This document shows, piece after piece, positions 53,220-64,000 of a stretch of DNA of 64,000 nucleotides (the first letter of the stretch is position 1; each line of letters starts with the position of its first letter). Source of the stretch: Gammaproteobacteria bacterium (GTDB lineage: Bacteria; Pseudomonadota; Gammaproteobacteria; Pseudomonadales; Pseudohongiellaceae). Position numbers and translations under genes: made by a program. The stretch lies in the NCBI GenBank assembly GCA_012960305.1, contig DUBM01000021.1, positions 1 through 64,000 on the forward strand, in the 5' to 3' direction. The notes beneath the pieces are model-generated. The model was not told the origin of the DNA and did no database searches. It saw only the letters and a list, made by a program, of their open reading frames with translations.

Positions 53220-53792
53220 ATGGCGAATTATTCAACAAATGAATTTAAGGGTGGTCTAAAAGTTCTTATAGATGCAGAACCTTGTTCAATCCTGGAAAAC
53301 GAAATAGTCAAACCGGGTAAAGGACAGGCCTTTAATAGAGTAAAACTGCGCAATCTGAAGAACGGCAGAGTCTGGGAGCGCACTTACAAATCTGGTGAAT
53401 CGGTTGAGGCTGCAGATGTTCTCGAAATAGATATGGAATATCTATATTCTGATGGGGAGTTCTGGCATTTCATGAAAACAGATGACAGCTACGAGCAGGT
53501 AGCTGCCGATGCCAATGCGATTACCGATGCAAAGAATTGGTTAAAAGAGCAAGATATATATACGGTAGTGCTGTGGAACGATGCTCCGATATCTGTGACA
53601 CCGCCAAATTTTGTTGAACTAGAAGTTACTGAAACTGACCCCGGCCTTAAAGGCGATACTGCACAAGGCGGCACCAAGCCAGCAACACTTAGCTCAGGCG
53701 CTGTAGTTAAAGTTCCGCTCTTCGTTAATATAGGAGATGTTTTAAAAGTAGATACCCGTACAGGTGAATACCAAAACCGGGCGAACAAATAA
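53220..53792 (+). CDS. efp: Elongation factor P
   Basis: [31 protein letters not shown]. Confidence 0.98.
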   Translation: MANYSTNEFKGGLKVLIDAEPCSILENEIVKPGKGQAFNRVKLRNLKNGRVWERTYKSGESVEAADVLEIDMEYLYSDGEFWHFMKTDDSYEQVAADANAITDAKNWLKEQDIYTVVLWNDAPISVTPPNFVELEVTETDPGLKGDTAQGGTKPATLSSGAVVKVPLFVNIGDVLKVDTRTGEYQNRANK

Positions 53793-53867
53793 CCAATGAT
53801 GCTAATTAAAAAAACAAAGTTTGTGGACGGTCTATTGAGACCTTACTGCTAGCCTAATGAAAGTTTA

Positions 53868-54824
53868 ATGGATAATTGGAAACCAACTGCTCAACTGGAA
53901 AGTCTTCAAATTCGGGCTGAGTTGCTGATTAAAATTCGACAATTCTTTTTTGAGCGCAATGTATTAGAAGTCGAAACACCATTACTCGCTAGAACAACAG
54001 CTACTGACGTTCATATACAATCGTTGGAAGTCTTATCAGTGGATTCTATTTTAGATACCAAATTTTACCTGCAGACTTCGCCTGAATTCGCCATGAAGAG
54101 GATGCTCTCTGCAGGCAGTGGCGCTATCTACCAAATCTGTAAAGCATTTCGACAGGGAGAAGTAAGCAAAATTCACAATCCCGAATTTACTATGTTGGAA
54201 TGGTACCAACTCGGTTATTCTCAGAGTGATCTTATCGACGAAGTTGAATCGCTTATTTCTGCTGTGCTGCCAATTCAAGCGATTCCAAAACTGTCCTACC
54301 GTGAGGTTTTCCAGCAACAATTAGGTTTTGACCCTCACAATATATCTTTCAAAAAATTGAATTCCTTCGCTGCAGAGCATATTGATGTTGGTGCGCAGCA
54401 ACTTAGTCAGACGGATCTACTGCAATTATTGATGGATGCCATTGTAGTGCCACATTTACCGAAAAATATTTTTGTGTACGATTTTCCTGTTGATCAGTGC
54501 GCACTCGCAGCCATAAAAAAAGATAGCGATGGCCAAGAAGTGGCAAAGCGTTTTGAGTTATTCTGTTCAGGCATGGAACTAGCCAACGGTTATTATGAGC
54601 TGACCGATTCCAACGAACAGGAATCTCGATTCGAGGCAGATAAGAATAAAAGGCAAGAACTGGGTCTGCCAGAGTATCCCCTAGACAGCAAGCTAATAGC
54701 TGCTTTGGACTATGGCCTACCTAATTGTGCAGGAGTGGCCCTAGGAGTAGACCGGCTTTGCATGCTAGCTGCCGGCTACACAGAAATTTCCAAAGTGATT
54801 AGTTTTACCACCGACAAAACTTAA
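53868..54824 (+). CDS. epmA: EF-P--(R)-beta-lysine ligase
   Basis: Class II LysRS-like, VLEVETPLLARTTATDVHI...YLQTSPEFAMKRML...GVALGVDRLCML. Confidence 0.95.
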   Translation: MDNWKPTAQLESLQIRAELLIKIRQFFFERNVLEVETPLLARTTATDVHIQSLEVLSVDSILDTKFYLQTSPEFAMKRMLSAGSGAIYQICKAFRQGEVSKIHNPEFTMLEWYQLGYSQSDLIDEVESLISAVLPIQAIPKLSYREVFQQQLGFDPHNISFKKLNSFAAEHIDVGAQQLSQTDLLQLLMDAIVVPHLPKNIFVYDFPVDQCALAAIKKDSDGQEVAKRFELFCSGMELANGYYELTDSNEQESRFEADKNKRQELGLPEYPLDSKLIAALDYGLPNCAGVALGVDRLCMLAAGYTEISKVISFTTDKT

Positions 54825-55684
54825 TCGCTATTAATCCTAGCTTCTTCTATGACTCTAATTTTATACAAATCACGCAACTGACAAGTAATTGGGCCAGGCT
54901 CTCCGCCGCCAATTGTTTGTCCATCAATTTTTACCACTGCCAGTGCAATCGTGGTCGCACTGCTAATAAAAGCCTCGTCAGCTTCTAAAGCTTCAGTTAC
55001 TGTGAAGAGACGCTCTTTATATTCGATTCCTGTTTCTGTGGCAATTTCCAGAATTGTTCGGCGTCTGATTCCGGGCAGTATTTCATTTGATAAAGGGCGG
55101 GTAATTATCTTGTTGTTTTTTACAATGTAAGCACTTGATGAAACTCCTTCAGTCACATAACCGTCTTCCACCATCCAGCCTTCCGCCGCGCCTTTTGCCA
55201 CAGCATCTTGTTTGGCCAGGCATTGGCCTAAGAGATTGAGTGATTTTATATCTCTGCGTTTCCAGCGCAAGTCAGGAGTCGTAACTACATTGATTCCCTT
55301 TGTAGCCTGTGGATTCTCAAGTAATTCCATGACCGAGGTAAACGCCACAAAACTTGGTTTCACCCCAATTGGAAACGGAAAATCTCGATCTGCTACTCCT
55401 CGTGTGACTTGAGTGTAGACAATACCTTCAGTAAGTTGGTTCTTGGTAACTAAGTCCTCTAAGACTTTTACATATTCTTCTTTTGAGCAAGGCCAGGCAA
55501 TTTGAATTTCATTAAGGCTACGTTCTAATCTATCGAGAAAATATTCTTTGTCGACTAACTGATTATTTATAACGGGGACTACTTCGTAGACACCATCTCC
55601 AAAAATGAATCCTCGGTCGAAGATAGAAATTTTTGCGTCTTCTTTTGCTATAAATTCGCCGTTCACGTAGACAATTCGACTCAC
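54821..55684 (-). CDS. dat: D-amino acid aminotransferase (class IV PLP)
   Basis: VYVNGEFIAKEDAKISIFDRGFIFGDGVYEV. Confidence 0.92.
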   Translation of the reverse strand: MSRIVYVNGEFIAKEDAKISIFDRGFIFGDGVYEVVPVINNQLVDKEYFLDRLERSLNEIQIAWPCSKEEYVKVLEDLVTKNQLTEGIVYTQVTRGVADRDFPFPIGVKPSFVAFTSVMELLENPQATKGINVVTTPDLRWKRRDIKSLNLLGQCLAKQDAVAKGAAEGWMVEDGYVTEGVSSSAYIVKNNKIITRPLSNEILPGIRRRTILEIATETGIEYKERLFTVTEALEADEAFISSATTIALAVVKIDGQTIGGGEPGPITCQLRDLYKIRVIEEARINSD

Positions 55685-55753
55685 TTCTTACTCCCAATCA
55701 TAAATATTTATTTTAACTCTTTCAAAATCCATTCCGAGTCAATGGTAGTTCTG

Positions 55754-56284
55754 CTAAGAAAACTTTTCCGCAAAATTGCTCAAGGCATCGCCGTCCAGTC
55801 GTTGCACGGTCCAGCCCTCCATAGGCTCAGCGCCGATCGATCGATAAAACTGAATCGAAGGCTTATTCCAATCTAATACTGACCACTCTACTCGAGTGAA
55901 TTTATTGTCTACTGCGAGCTTTGCCAAATAGGAGAGCAGTGATTTGCCGAATCCTTTGCCGCGCATAGCTGGTTTCACATAAATATCTTCGAGATAAATA
56001 CCAGGACGGCCAGTAAAGGTTGAGAAATTATGGAAATATAAAGCATAAGAAACTGCTATTTCTTTAAATTCTCCAATGAGCACTTCGGCATAGGGCTTTT
56101 CACCGAATAATGATTCTTCGAGTATAGGTATTGTAGCCACCAGTTCATGGCTAAGTTTTTCATATTCTGCCAATTCAGCAATGAAGCCTAGGATCGATGA
56201 GCAATCTTCGATGCTAGCTTTTCGGATTCGAAAACCAGGTATTGATGTAGCTATTTCCATAGTGTGATCTCGTATTTTTGACAA
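55754..56284 (-). CDS. GNAT family N-acetyltransferase
   Basis: IRKASIEDCSSILGFIAELAEYEKL...YLEDIYVKPAMRGKGFGKSLLSYLAKLA. Confidence 0.9.
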   Translation of the reverse strand: MSKIRDHTMEIATSIPGFRIRKASIEDCSSILGFIAELAEYEKLSHELVATIPILEESLFGEKPYAEVLIGEFKEIAVSYALYFHNFSTFTGRPGIYLEDIYVKPAMRGKGFGKSLLSYLAKLAVDNKFTRVEWSVLDWNKPSIQFYRSIGAEPMEGWTVQRLDGDALSNFAEKFS

Positions 56285-56300
56285 TTATACACAGTGATAC

Positions 56301-56332
56301 CCCCGAGTCGCGGCCGGAAACCGGCATCGGGG
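56301..56332. repeat. GC-rich nested inverted repeat (single REP-like hairpin)
   Basis: CCCCGA..GCCGG-aaa-CCGGC.TCGGGG. Confidence 0.6.
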
Positions 56333-56501
56333 ATTCCGCTATTCTAGCTAGTCTATGGCTGTTATAATACGCGCCTTTTTTTCGGTCTATAAATTTCAGT
56401 CTACTAATCCGAGCCCGCTCGATCCAAAAGGGAAGGGAAAGCAAACGTGGATTAATAAAGATTTATTCATTAATTATTAATACACGGCAGATTAACTCTA
56501 A

Positions 56502-58739
<2,238 letters not shown>

Positions 58740-58773
58740 AATCGCCGACTCTATAGTCGAAACAGTCGAATAT

Positions 58774-58810
58774 AAAAAAGCCCGCTATCAAAAAATAGTG
58801 GGTTTTTTTT
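58774..58810. terminator. Bidirectional rho-independent terminator between convergent genes
   Basis: AAAAAAGCCCGCTAT-caaaaa-ATAGTGGGTTTTTTTT. Confidence 0.85.
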
Positions 58811-58824
58811 GTGTCAAAAACTAA

Positions 58825-59886
58825 CTATTTAATTGGACGGATGTAGCGCTTAATGCCACCCACGGGGCCCACTTCGGCTCCAAAGATATTTCCATTCGCA
58901 TCTGCGACGACACCTTCTGCTGTACAAGTACCACGGCAATCAGGTTGAGGATCAGGAATTAGAAACTCCACTTCCCCTGTTTGCGCTGATCCCACACGAA
59001 TACCACGCAACCAATCGCCGTGAGCAGGGTTTACCGAGCCCGATTCAGAATCAGCTGAGTAGAGAACATCATTTTTATCAATATAGATGCCACTAGGACG
59101 GCCAAATTGATACCAAACGTCGATAAAATTACCTTCTTGATCGAAAATCTGCACACGATTATTGCTTCTATCGCCAACAAATAAACGGCCCTTTGAATCC
59201 ATTGCCAAGGCATGAGGCTGAGTAAACTGGCCATCGCCGCTACCCATTTCACCAAACGACTTAATGAACTCGCCATCTGCAGTGAATTTCAGGATTCTGG
59301 CTGGAGTTCCCGGGTTGTTGGAGTGACCTTCGGCGACAAAAATATCGCCATTAGGAGCTACATGCATATCATTAGGGGTGAAGAAATAATCAACATCTCT
59401 ACCACCACCTTTGCTGCCTAAAGCCATTAAATGGACGCCGGTTGGGCTGAATTTGTGAACCTGATGGCCATAGGCATCGTCAGGAGGGTTATCACCGCCC
59501 TGATTGTCCCGGCCGTCAGCGATCCAGACGTTTCCTTCAAAATCTATATGAATACCATGGGGCCAGGTGATATAACCCGCACCGAAGCTGCGAACCATAT
59601 TACCATTCTTATCAAATAGCATAATTAGATTTGTATCGGGGTTTTGAACGCAGGCGTTGATATTGGCGCCACAGCGCTCTGCCACCCAGATGCTCTCTCC
59701 ATCAAGGTCTACATCAACAGTACTGGATGAGCCCCAGCCTCTGCCTGCAGGCATTTTTAAGAAACCAGACTGGGTACTGTAAGGATTTGCCAGATCATTG
59801 GTAGGAGGCATATCGGGTTGTGCGGAAGCTAGTGCTGGCACCATCAACAAGATGATGAGTAATGATTTTATGCTGTTCTTATACAT
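58825..59886 (-). CDS. Secreted NHL-repeat / six-bladed beta-propeller protein (peptidylglycine lyase-like)
   Basis: Signal peptide and repeats: GSGDGQFTQPHALAMDSKGRLFVGDRSNNRVQIFDQEGNFI; start refined to 59886. Confidence 0.85.
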   Translation of the reverse strand: MYKNSIKSLLIILLMVPALASAQPDMPPTNDLANPYSTQSGFLKMPAGRGWGSSSTVDVDLDGESIWVAERCGANINACVQNPDTNLIMLFDKNGNMVRSFGAGYITWPHGIHIDFEGNVWIADGRDNQGGDNPPDDAYGHQVHKFSPTGVHLMALGSKGGGRDVDYFFTPNDMHVAPNGDIFVAEGHSNNPGTPARILKFTADGEFIKSFGEMGSGDGQFTQPHALAMDSKGRLFVGDRSNNRVQIFDQEGNFIDVWYQFGRPSGIYIDKNDVLYSADSESGSVNPAHGDWLRGIRVGSAQTGEVEFLIPDPQPDCRGTCTAEGVVADANGNIFGAEVGPVGGIKRYIRPIK

Positions 59887-60057
59887 CTCGGTAACGCTCG
59901 CTGGATACAAAAAGGGGATACAAGAATAAACTAGGGCAGGGAGCAATTCAATTGTGTTAACCGCTAGGGATATTCTAAATTCGAACTACAGCTTAGAAGG
60001 ACAAGGTGGATTCTAGATTGATAGAAGTCTGAGCCCTCTTATTTCAGAAAAATGTAA

Positions 60058-60486
60058 TCAATTGATCCGAGATACAACAATACCAAAGGGATCGATCTCA
60101 ATTGAAACTGCGCTCATATCTGTTATATCCACTGGGCTGGCTTGAGCATCATCATGATAGGCGAACACAAAAACCTTTTTGGCTTCCGCTTTTCTTGCCG
60201 GTAAAGTCGCTGATACTGAGTCAAATCCTTGGGGAATAAAGATATTAACAACATCAACTTTATCCCCTGCAGAAATTGTAAACCCCCGCTTTCCCGAGTA
60301 CCAACTTGATTTGCTTTTGGGGAAATCATTTGTAATTTCATCGTCGTAAACGAAAATGATATCAACTTCAGTGATGATAATTGCGTTGGGGTCCAGGCGA
60401 GAAGAGATTTTGACTTCATTAAGCTCGGCCATACTTGCGCTAGAGTATATGAGGAGAAAAACAAAGGGAATAAATTTAATCATCAA
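60058..60486 (-). CDS. Secreted hypothetical protein
   Basis: Signal peptide MMIKFIPFVFLLIYSSASMA; no family recognised. Confidence 0.6.
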   Translation of the reverse strand: MMIKFIPFVFLLIYSSASMAELNEVKISSRLDPNAIIITEVDIIFVYDDEITNDFPKSKSSWYSGKRGFTISAGDKVDVVNIFIPQGFDSVSATLPARKAEAKKVFVFAYHDDAQASPVDITDMSAVSIEIDPFGIVVSRIN

Positions 60487-60541
60487 AGAACTGTGTCTAA
60501 AAAATTTAGGGTTTAGATAATATAGAGTTTAGAAATTGCAT

Positions 60542-60577
60542 AAAAAAACCAGAATGGGATCAATCCGCATTCTGGTT
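60542..60577 (-). terminator. Rho-independent terminator downstream of 60626..61645
   Basis: On - strand AACCAGAATG-N11-CATTCTGGTT + T7. Confidence 0.92.
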
Positions 60578-60625
60578 CTTACAAATCTGTATAAAGAAGT
60601 TAGCGGTAAATGTTCTATTTACCTA

Positions 60626-61645
60626 CTAATTTTCTTCGTTTTCTTCAGTCTGAACTGTACCAGTACTAGACAAGGGCGAGCCATCTCCGTTCATGCCCAT
60701 AGACTCGTAGCGTCTCCAGCCAGCAAGAATACCGATAAGCCCATGATTACCTTCATGGCAGGCATATTCGTAAACTGGATCGGCGCCAATTCTCATTGGT
60801 AGTTTTGCTGACCAAGACTCATCCCAAGAAAGAGGGTCTTCAACAGTGAAATCATACTCAAGAGTCTCAGCGTTGATTCTTGTAAACCGTTCTGTCACCT
60901 GAGCTTCTCTTGACATGCCACGAAGGTTGTAATCGTGGTAATAGTTTTGCGTATGGACCACTAAGGTATCGCCTTCCCAATAAGCGATTGAATCACCTTC
61001 CCACTTCAGTTGCTTTGTGTGGTGTTCGCTATCGAGTCGGATGATGCGAGCGGTGTGAACCATTTCATTTAAAATCATAATGTGATCTTTCGTTTGTACA
61101 AGTTGCATATTGTTGTTGTACGAACCTGGAATCATTGGTGGGCCGCCAACAAAGCCAGTGAGACAGCGGTCAACAGTTGTTCTGCCTTCAGGGCCAGCAC
61201 TCTCGAAAACCATTTGTCTATAGACTGCCCGTCGTTCGCGACCAGCAGCATTGGCCGTTGGTGCGCGACCATTTGGCGGATCATAAATAAGTGAGGTTCT
61301 GCGATCAGCAATGGTTTGTATGCCACGCTCATACCAGAATTCATTGTAGGAAATCACTCCTGGTGGATAACCTGCGCCGCCAACAGTATCGATGATCAGA
61401 TCTCGATTCTGGCGTTGATTCTCATAAGCTTCCCATTCAGCAGCTTCTTCGGCGGTTAGGGTTGCTTTATTTTCTAATTCTCGTGGACGATTGAGCGGAG
61501 TGATCGTTCTAAAAGTATAAGTACCCTGCAGGTCTGGTTGGCCATGCTCAGTACGAGGGAAATCTGCAGACTGGGCGGATAGTAGGGGAGCGACCAATAC
61601 AGTCACTATGGCTAGTGATAGTTTGGAAAGGGCTCTATTTATCAT
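60626..61645 (-). CDS. Secreted hypothetical protein (conserved-looking)
   Basis: Signal peptide MINRALSKLSLAIVTVLVAPLLSAQ; long ORF. Confidence 0.75.
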   Translation of the reverse strand: MINRALSKLSLAIVTVLVAPLLSAQSADFPRTEHGQPDLQGTYTFRTITPLNRPRELENKATLTAEEAAEWEAYENQRQNRDLIIDTVGGAGYPPGVISYNEFWYERGIQTIADRRTSLIYDPPNGRAPTANAAGRERRAVYRQMVFESAGPEGRTTVDRCLTGFVGGPPMIPGSYNNNMQLVQTKDHIMILNEMVHTARIIRLDSEHHTKQLKWEGDSIAYWEGDTLVVHTQNYYHDYNLRGMSREAQVTERFTRINAETLEYDFTVEDPLSWDESWSAKLPMRIGADPVYEYACHEGNHGLIGILAGWRRYESMGMNGDGSPLSSTGTVQTEENEEN

Positions 61646-61940
61646 TTGAATCTCCGATATTATTCTAATTTTCACGATCATATCAGGTAACACAATTTGC
61701 TGAAATTACGCTGGTTTAGGGTTTTTTTCAAGGGGGGAAATAGAGAGCAAACATCCGGAGATGCCCCAGAATACACGTTATATGCATGCTTCAGATATTT
61801 TGGTGAATTTGCAACAAAATGAAACATGTTTATGTCTAGTCTAATTCAGCTGTTATTCATTCAGAAAAGGGCAAGTTATAAGGCATGATTCAATACTAAA
61901 TGCTCGTCAAAAATGGGAATTGACTCAGTCGGAGAACCAC

Positions 61941-62069
61941 ATGAGAATCGCGAAAATTCTCTCTAGTTTGTTGTTAGCTTCATTACTAACCGGATGTATC
62001 AGCGCAGTTGTTGGAGTGGCAGTAGATACAACTGTCGCGGTCGTTAATGCACCTTTGGTTATCATGTAA
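61941..62069 (+). CDS. Small lipoprotein, 42 aa (not in supplied ORF track)
   Basis: MRIAKILSSLLLASLLTGCISAVVGVAVDTTVAVVNAPLVIM; lipobox LLTGC. Confidence 0.75.
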   Translation: MRIAKILSSLLLASLLTGCISAVVGVAVDTTVAVVNAPLVIM

Positions 62070-62182
62070 TAGTGTATAAGCCCGAATTTGTTACAAACAA
62101 GCGCTGGCTCGGCGGATTGAATAGAATAGGGAGGTAGTTTATTCTTCTTCACCACTGAACAGGCGGCTAAGGTTAAGAACAC

Positions 62183-63802
62183 ATGGCGATTGCAGCCAAA
62201 CACAACAAGAATTTAAGGCCCGCAAAACACCCAAGGTCGGATCAGCAGTCACAGTTCTCACTGGGTAGTTATAAATTTTCTTTTGCCCTCACAGCCCTTC
62301 TATTCTTACTCTCGTTTACTTCTCGGATTCAGGGTAATGAGACTCTAGTCTTGTCGTTTAGGGGCGCAGCGTTTGCACTGCTCTTATGGCAAAGCCATCT
62401 CATGTACCTTGCTTTTCGAGCAAAGGAAACCCGCGTATTCTCTATAGTTCTGCGGCCTCAGCACTATATCCAAGCGATGGTGCAAAGCAGTGTTTATCTC
62501 TATTGGGGGTACTACTGGCAACCAGTCTACGAGCATGGCTGGTTAATCATCGCTCAATTATTATTCGCTTACACCTTTGATATGTTGCTTGCGTGGTCTC
62601 GACGTCGTGAATACACGCTGGGTTTCGGGCCTATACCCATTATTTTCAGTATTAATCTGTTCCTATGGTTTCGAGATGACTGGTTTTATCTGCAATTCTT
62701 GATGATTGCGGTGGGATTCATGGGAAAGGAATATGTTCGCTGGCAACGCGAAGGTCGAAGTGTTCACATATTTAACCCATCTGCGTTTGCTCTTGGCTTA
62801 TTTTCCTTAATTTTGATTATTACCAATGCCACCCATTTAACATGGGGTCATGAAATTGCGTCTACTCTGACTTTGGCTCCTGGTATTTATACCTTTTTAT
62901 TTCTGATTGGTTTGGTTGTGATGTATTTCTTTTCCATCACTCTAGTAGCTGGTGTGTCAGCGATATCTCTTTTTGCTCTAAGTGCACTTTACTATCAAAC
63001 TGCGGGTGTACCTTATTTCCTCGATTCAGAAATCCCTGCTGCTGTTTTTTTAGGCCTGCATTTATTAGTTACAGATCCGTCTACTTCTCCTCGCACACCT
63101 CTAGGCAAAACACTATTTGGATTGTTATATGGTTTGGGAGTATTCGCTCTATACACAATATTAGACAATCTTGGCGCACCAACTTTTTATGACAAGCTGC
63201 TTTGTGTCCCTTTGCTGAATCTTAGCGTTATCGCTATTGATCGTGCTGTGCGCTCCATTAAATCTGAGACAATTCTCAATCTTTGGAATCAGAATTGGTT
63301 TAAAGGTCGAGCAAATTTGGCGCACATGGGAATTTGGGTGGCAGTATTTCTTGGCATGTCCTTGATCGGGAAAACTGATGGCAAGCACACCGGAGATAGC
63401 CTACCTTTTTGGGCTCAATCATGTAGCGCAGGATTACCGAATGCCTGTGGCAGACTTCTTCAGCTAAAAGAAACTTATTGTGGAGACAATTCCGCGTGGG
63501 CTTGCAATGAGTTAGGTGCTCATTACAAGGAAGGAAAAATAACAGAAATTGATACCGGACTATCCCTGGCTTACTTTGAGCGAGCCTGTGAATTAAAATA
63601 CCAATTAGCTTGTTTTAATTTACTTGATCAAAATCTTCTCGGCCGAGGTGATCCCCAAGAATTAGACTTAAGATTATTGCTGCGTGAAGGAGGGCAGAAT
63701 CTTATGAATACTCCTCTATCTGAGTTGTATGCTAGGGCTTGTGAGCACGAATGGAGTTTTGCTTGTTCGATGACACAGGTTGCAAACGGAACAAGGCTGT
63801 GA
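62183..63802 (+). CDS. RnfD/NqrB-like membrane protein fused to Cys-rich Sel1-like repeats
   Basis: VHIFNPSAFALGLFS and LLVTDPSTSPRTPLGKTLFGLLYGLGVF (RnfD-like); C-terminal CSAGLPNACGRL..YCGDNSAWACNELGAHYKEG..YFERACELKYQLACFN. Confidence 0.78.
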   Translation: MAIAAKHNKNLRPAKHPRSDQQSQFSLGSYKFSFALTALLFLLSFTSRIQGNETLVLSFRGAAFALLLWQSHLMYLAFRAKETRVFSIVLRPQHYIQAMVQSSVYLYWGYYWQPVYEHGWLIIAQLLFAYTFDMLLAWSRRREYTLGFGPIPIIFSINLFLWFRDDWFYLQFLMIAVGFMGKEYVRWQREGRSVHIFNPSAFALGLFSLILIITNATHLTWGHEIASTLTLAPGIYTFLFLIGLVVMYFFSITLVAGVSAISLFALSALYYQTAGVPYFLDSEIPAAVFLGLHLLVTDPSTSPRTPLGKTLFGLLYGLGVFALYTILDNLGAPTFYDKLLCVPLLNLSVIAIDRAVRSIKSETILNLWNQNWFKGRANLAHMGIWVAVFLGMSLIGKTDGKHTGDSLPFWAQSCSAGLPNACGRLLQLKETYCGDNSAWACNELGAHYKEGKITEIDTGLSLAYFERACELKYQLACFNLLDQNLLGRGDPQELDLRLLLREGGQNLMNTPLSELYARACEHEWSFACSMTQVANGTRL

Positions 63803-64000
63803 CTATTAAGCCCCCTCCTACAAATGCCGAAAGAACAAATTCAGAGGTTAAATTAAACAAGGTGCCAAGCCGCACTATCGGCATATCAGCAATGATCATA
63901 TCGATATTTTTCACCGCATATTGGATGAGCCTTCAAGGAAGTCTCATGGATCCGGTCAGTGAAGATATGGAATCGTCAGCCATTTTATTTGAAGGGTTTC
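63799..64000 (+). CDS. Membrane-anchored hypothetical protein, N-terminal part (truncated by window end)
   Basis: GTG overlapping the upstream TGA; VTIKPPPTNAERTNSEVKLNKVPSRTIGISAMIISIFFTAYWMSLQGSLMDPV. Confidence 0.6.
   Translation, partial: MTIKPPPTNAERTNSEVKLNKVPSRTIGISAMIISIFFTAYWMSLQGSLMDPVSEDMESSAILFEGF

Noticed and set aside
52081-54824. epmB/efp/epmA as a novel arrangement
   Set aside because: epmB divergent from efp is common in gammaproteobacteria; the nearby epmA is only mildly unusual and all genes look intact.

Overview
This 64 kb window looks like a chromosomal segment of a (probably marine) gammaproteobacterium. It is densely coding and mostly housekeeping. From left to right: a dTDP-rhamnose cluster (rfbA/C/D/B) with a glycosyltransferase and an epimerase; tandem c5-type cytochromes; ubiK, glnK-amtB; a SAM-cycle operon (ArsR-methyltransferase regulator, metK, ahcY, metF, rsmE); tkt-epd-pgk-fba; serA next to a D-2-hydroxyglutarate dehydrogenase-like gene; csp; rpiA, psd, rsgA/orn, queG; tolC; DAHP synthase; a 'proteobacterial dedicated sortase' signalling set (PdsO/PdsR/PdsS-like) with no sortase or substrate in the window; parvulin; yqiB-cpdA-(yqiA)-parE-parC; epmB/efp/epmA; monomeric IDH; and an RnfD-like membrane protein fused to a Sel1-like tail. 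The most notable signals are gene-decay events visible in the sequence: an in-frame TGA at a conserved Trp position of serA, an orphan 3' remnant of thiC beside tolC, and an internal deletion that truncates cpdA and leaves only the C-terminal part of yqiA. Also notable are a 36-bp perfect palindrome upstream of the SAM-cycle regulator, two hexanucleotide microsatellites (13x GTATAG intergenic; 5x GCAACT inside a parvulin start), and structured leaders upstream of csp and pdsR. I found no CRISPR array, tRNA, rRNA, transposase or phage module. All identifications come from reading the translations; no database search was run.
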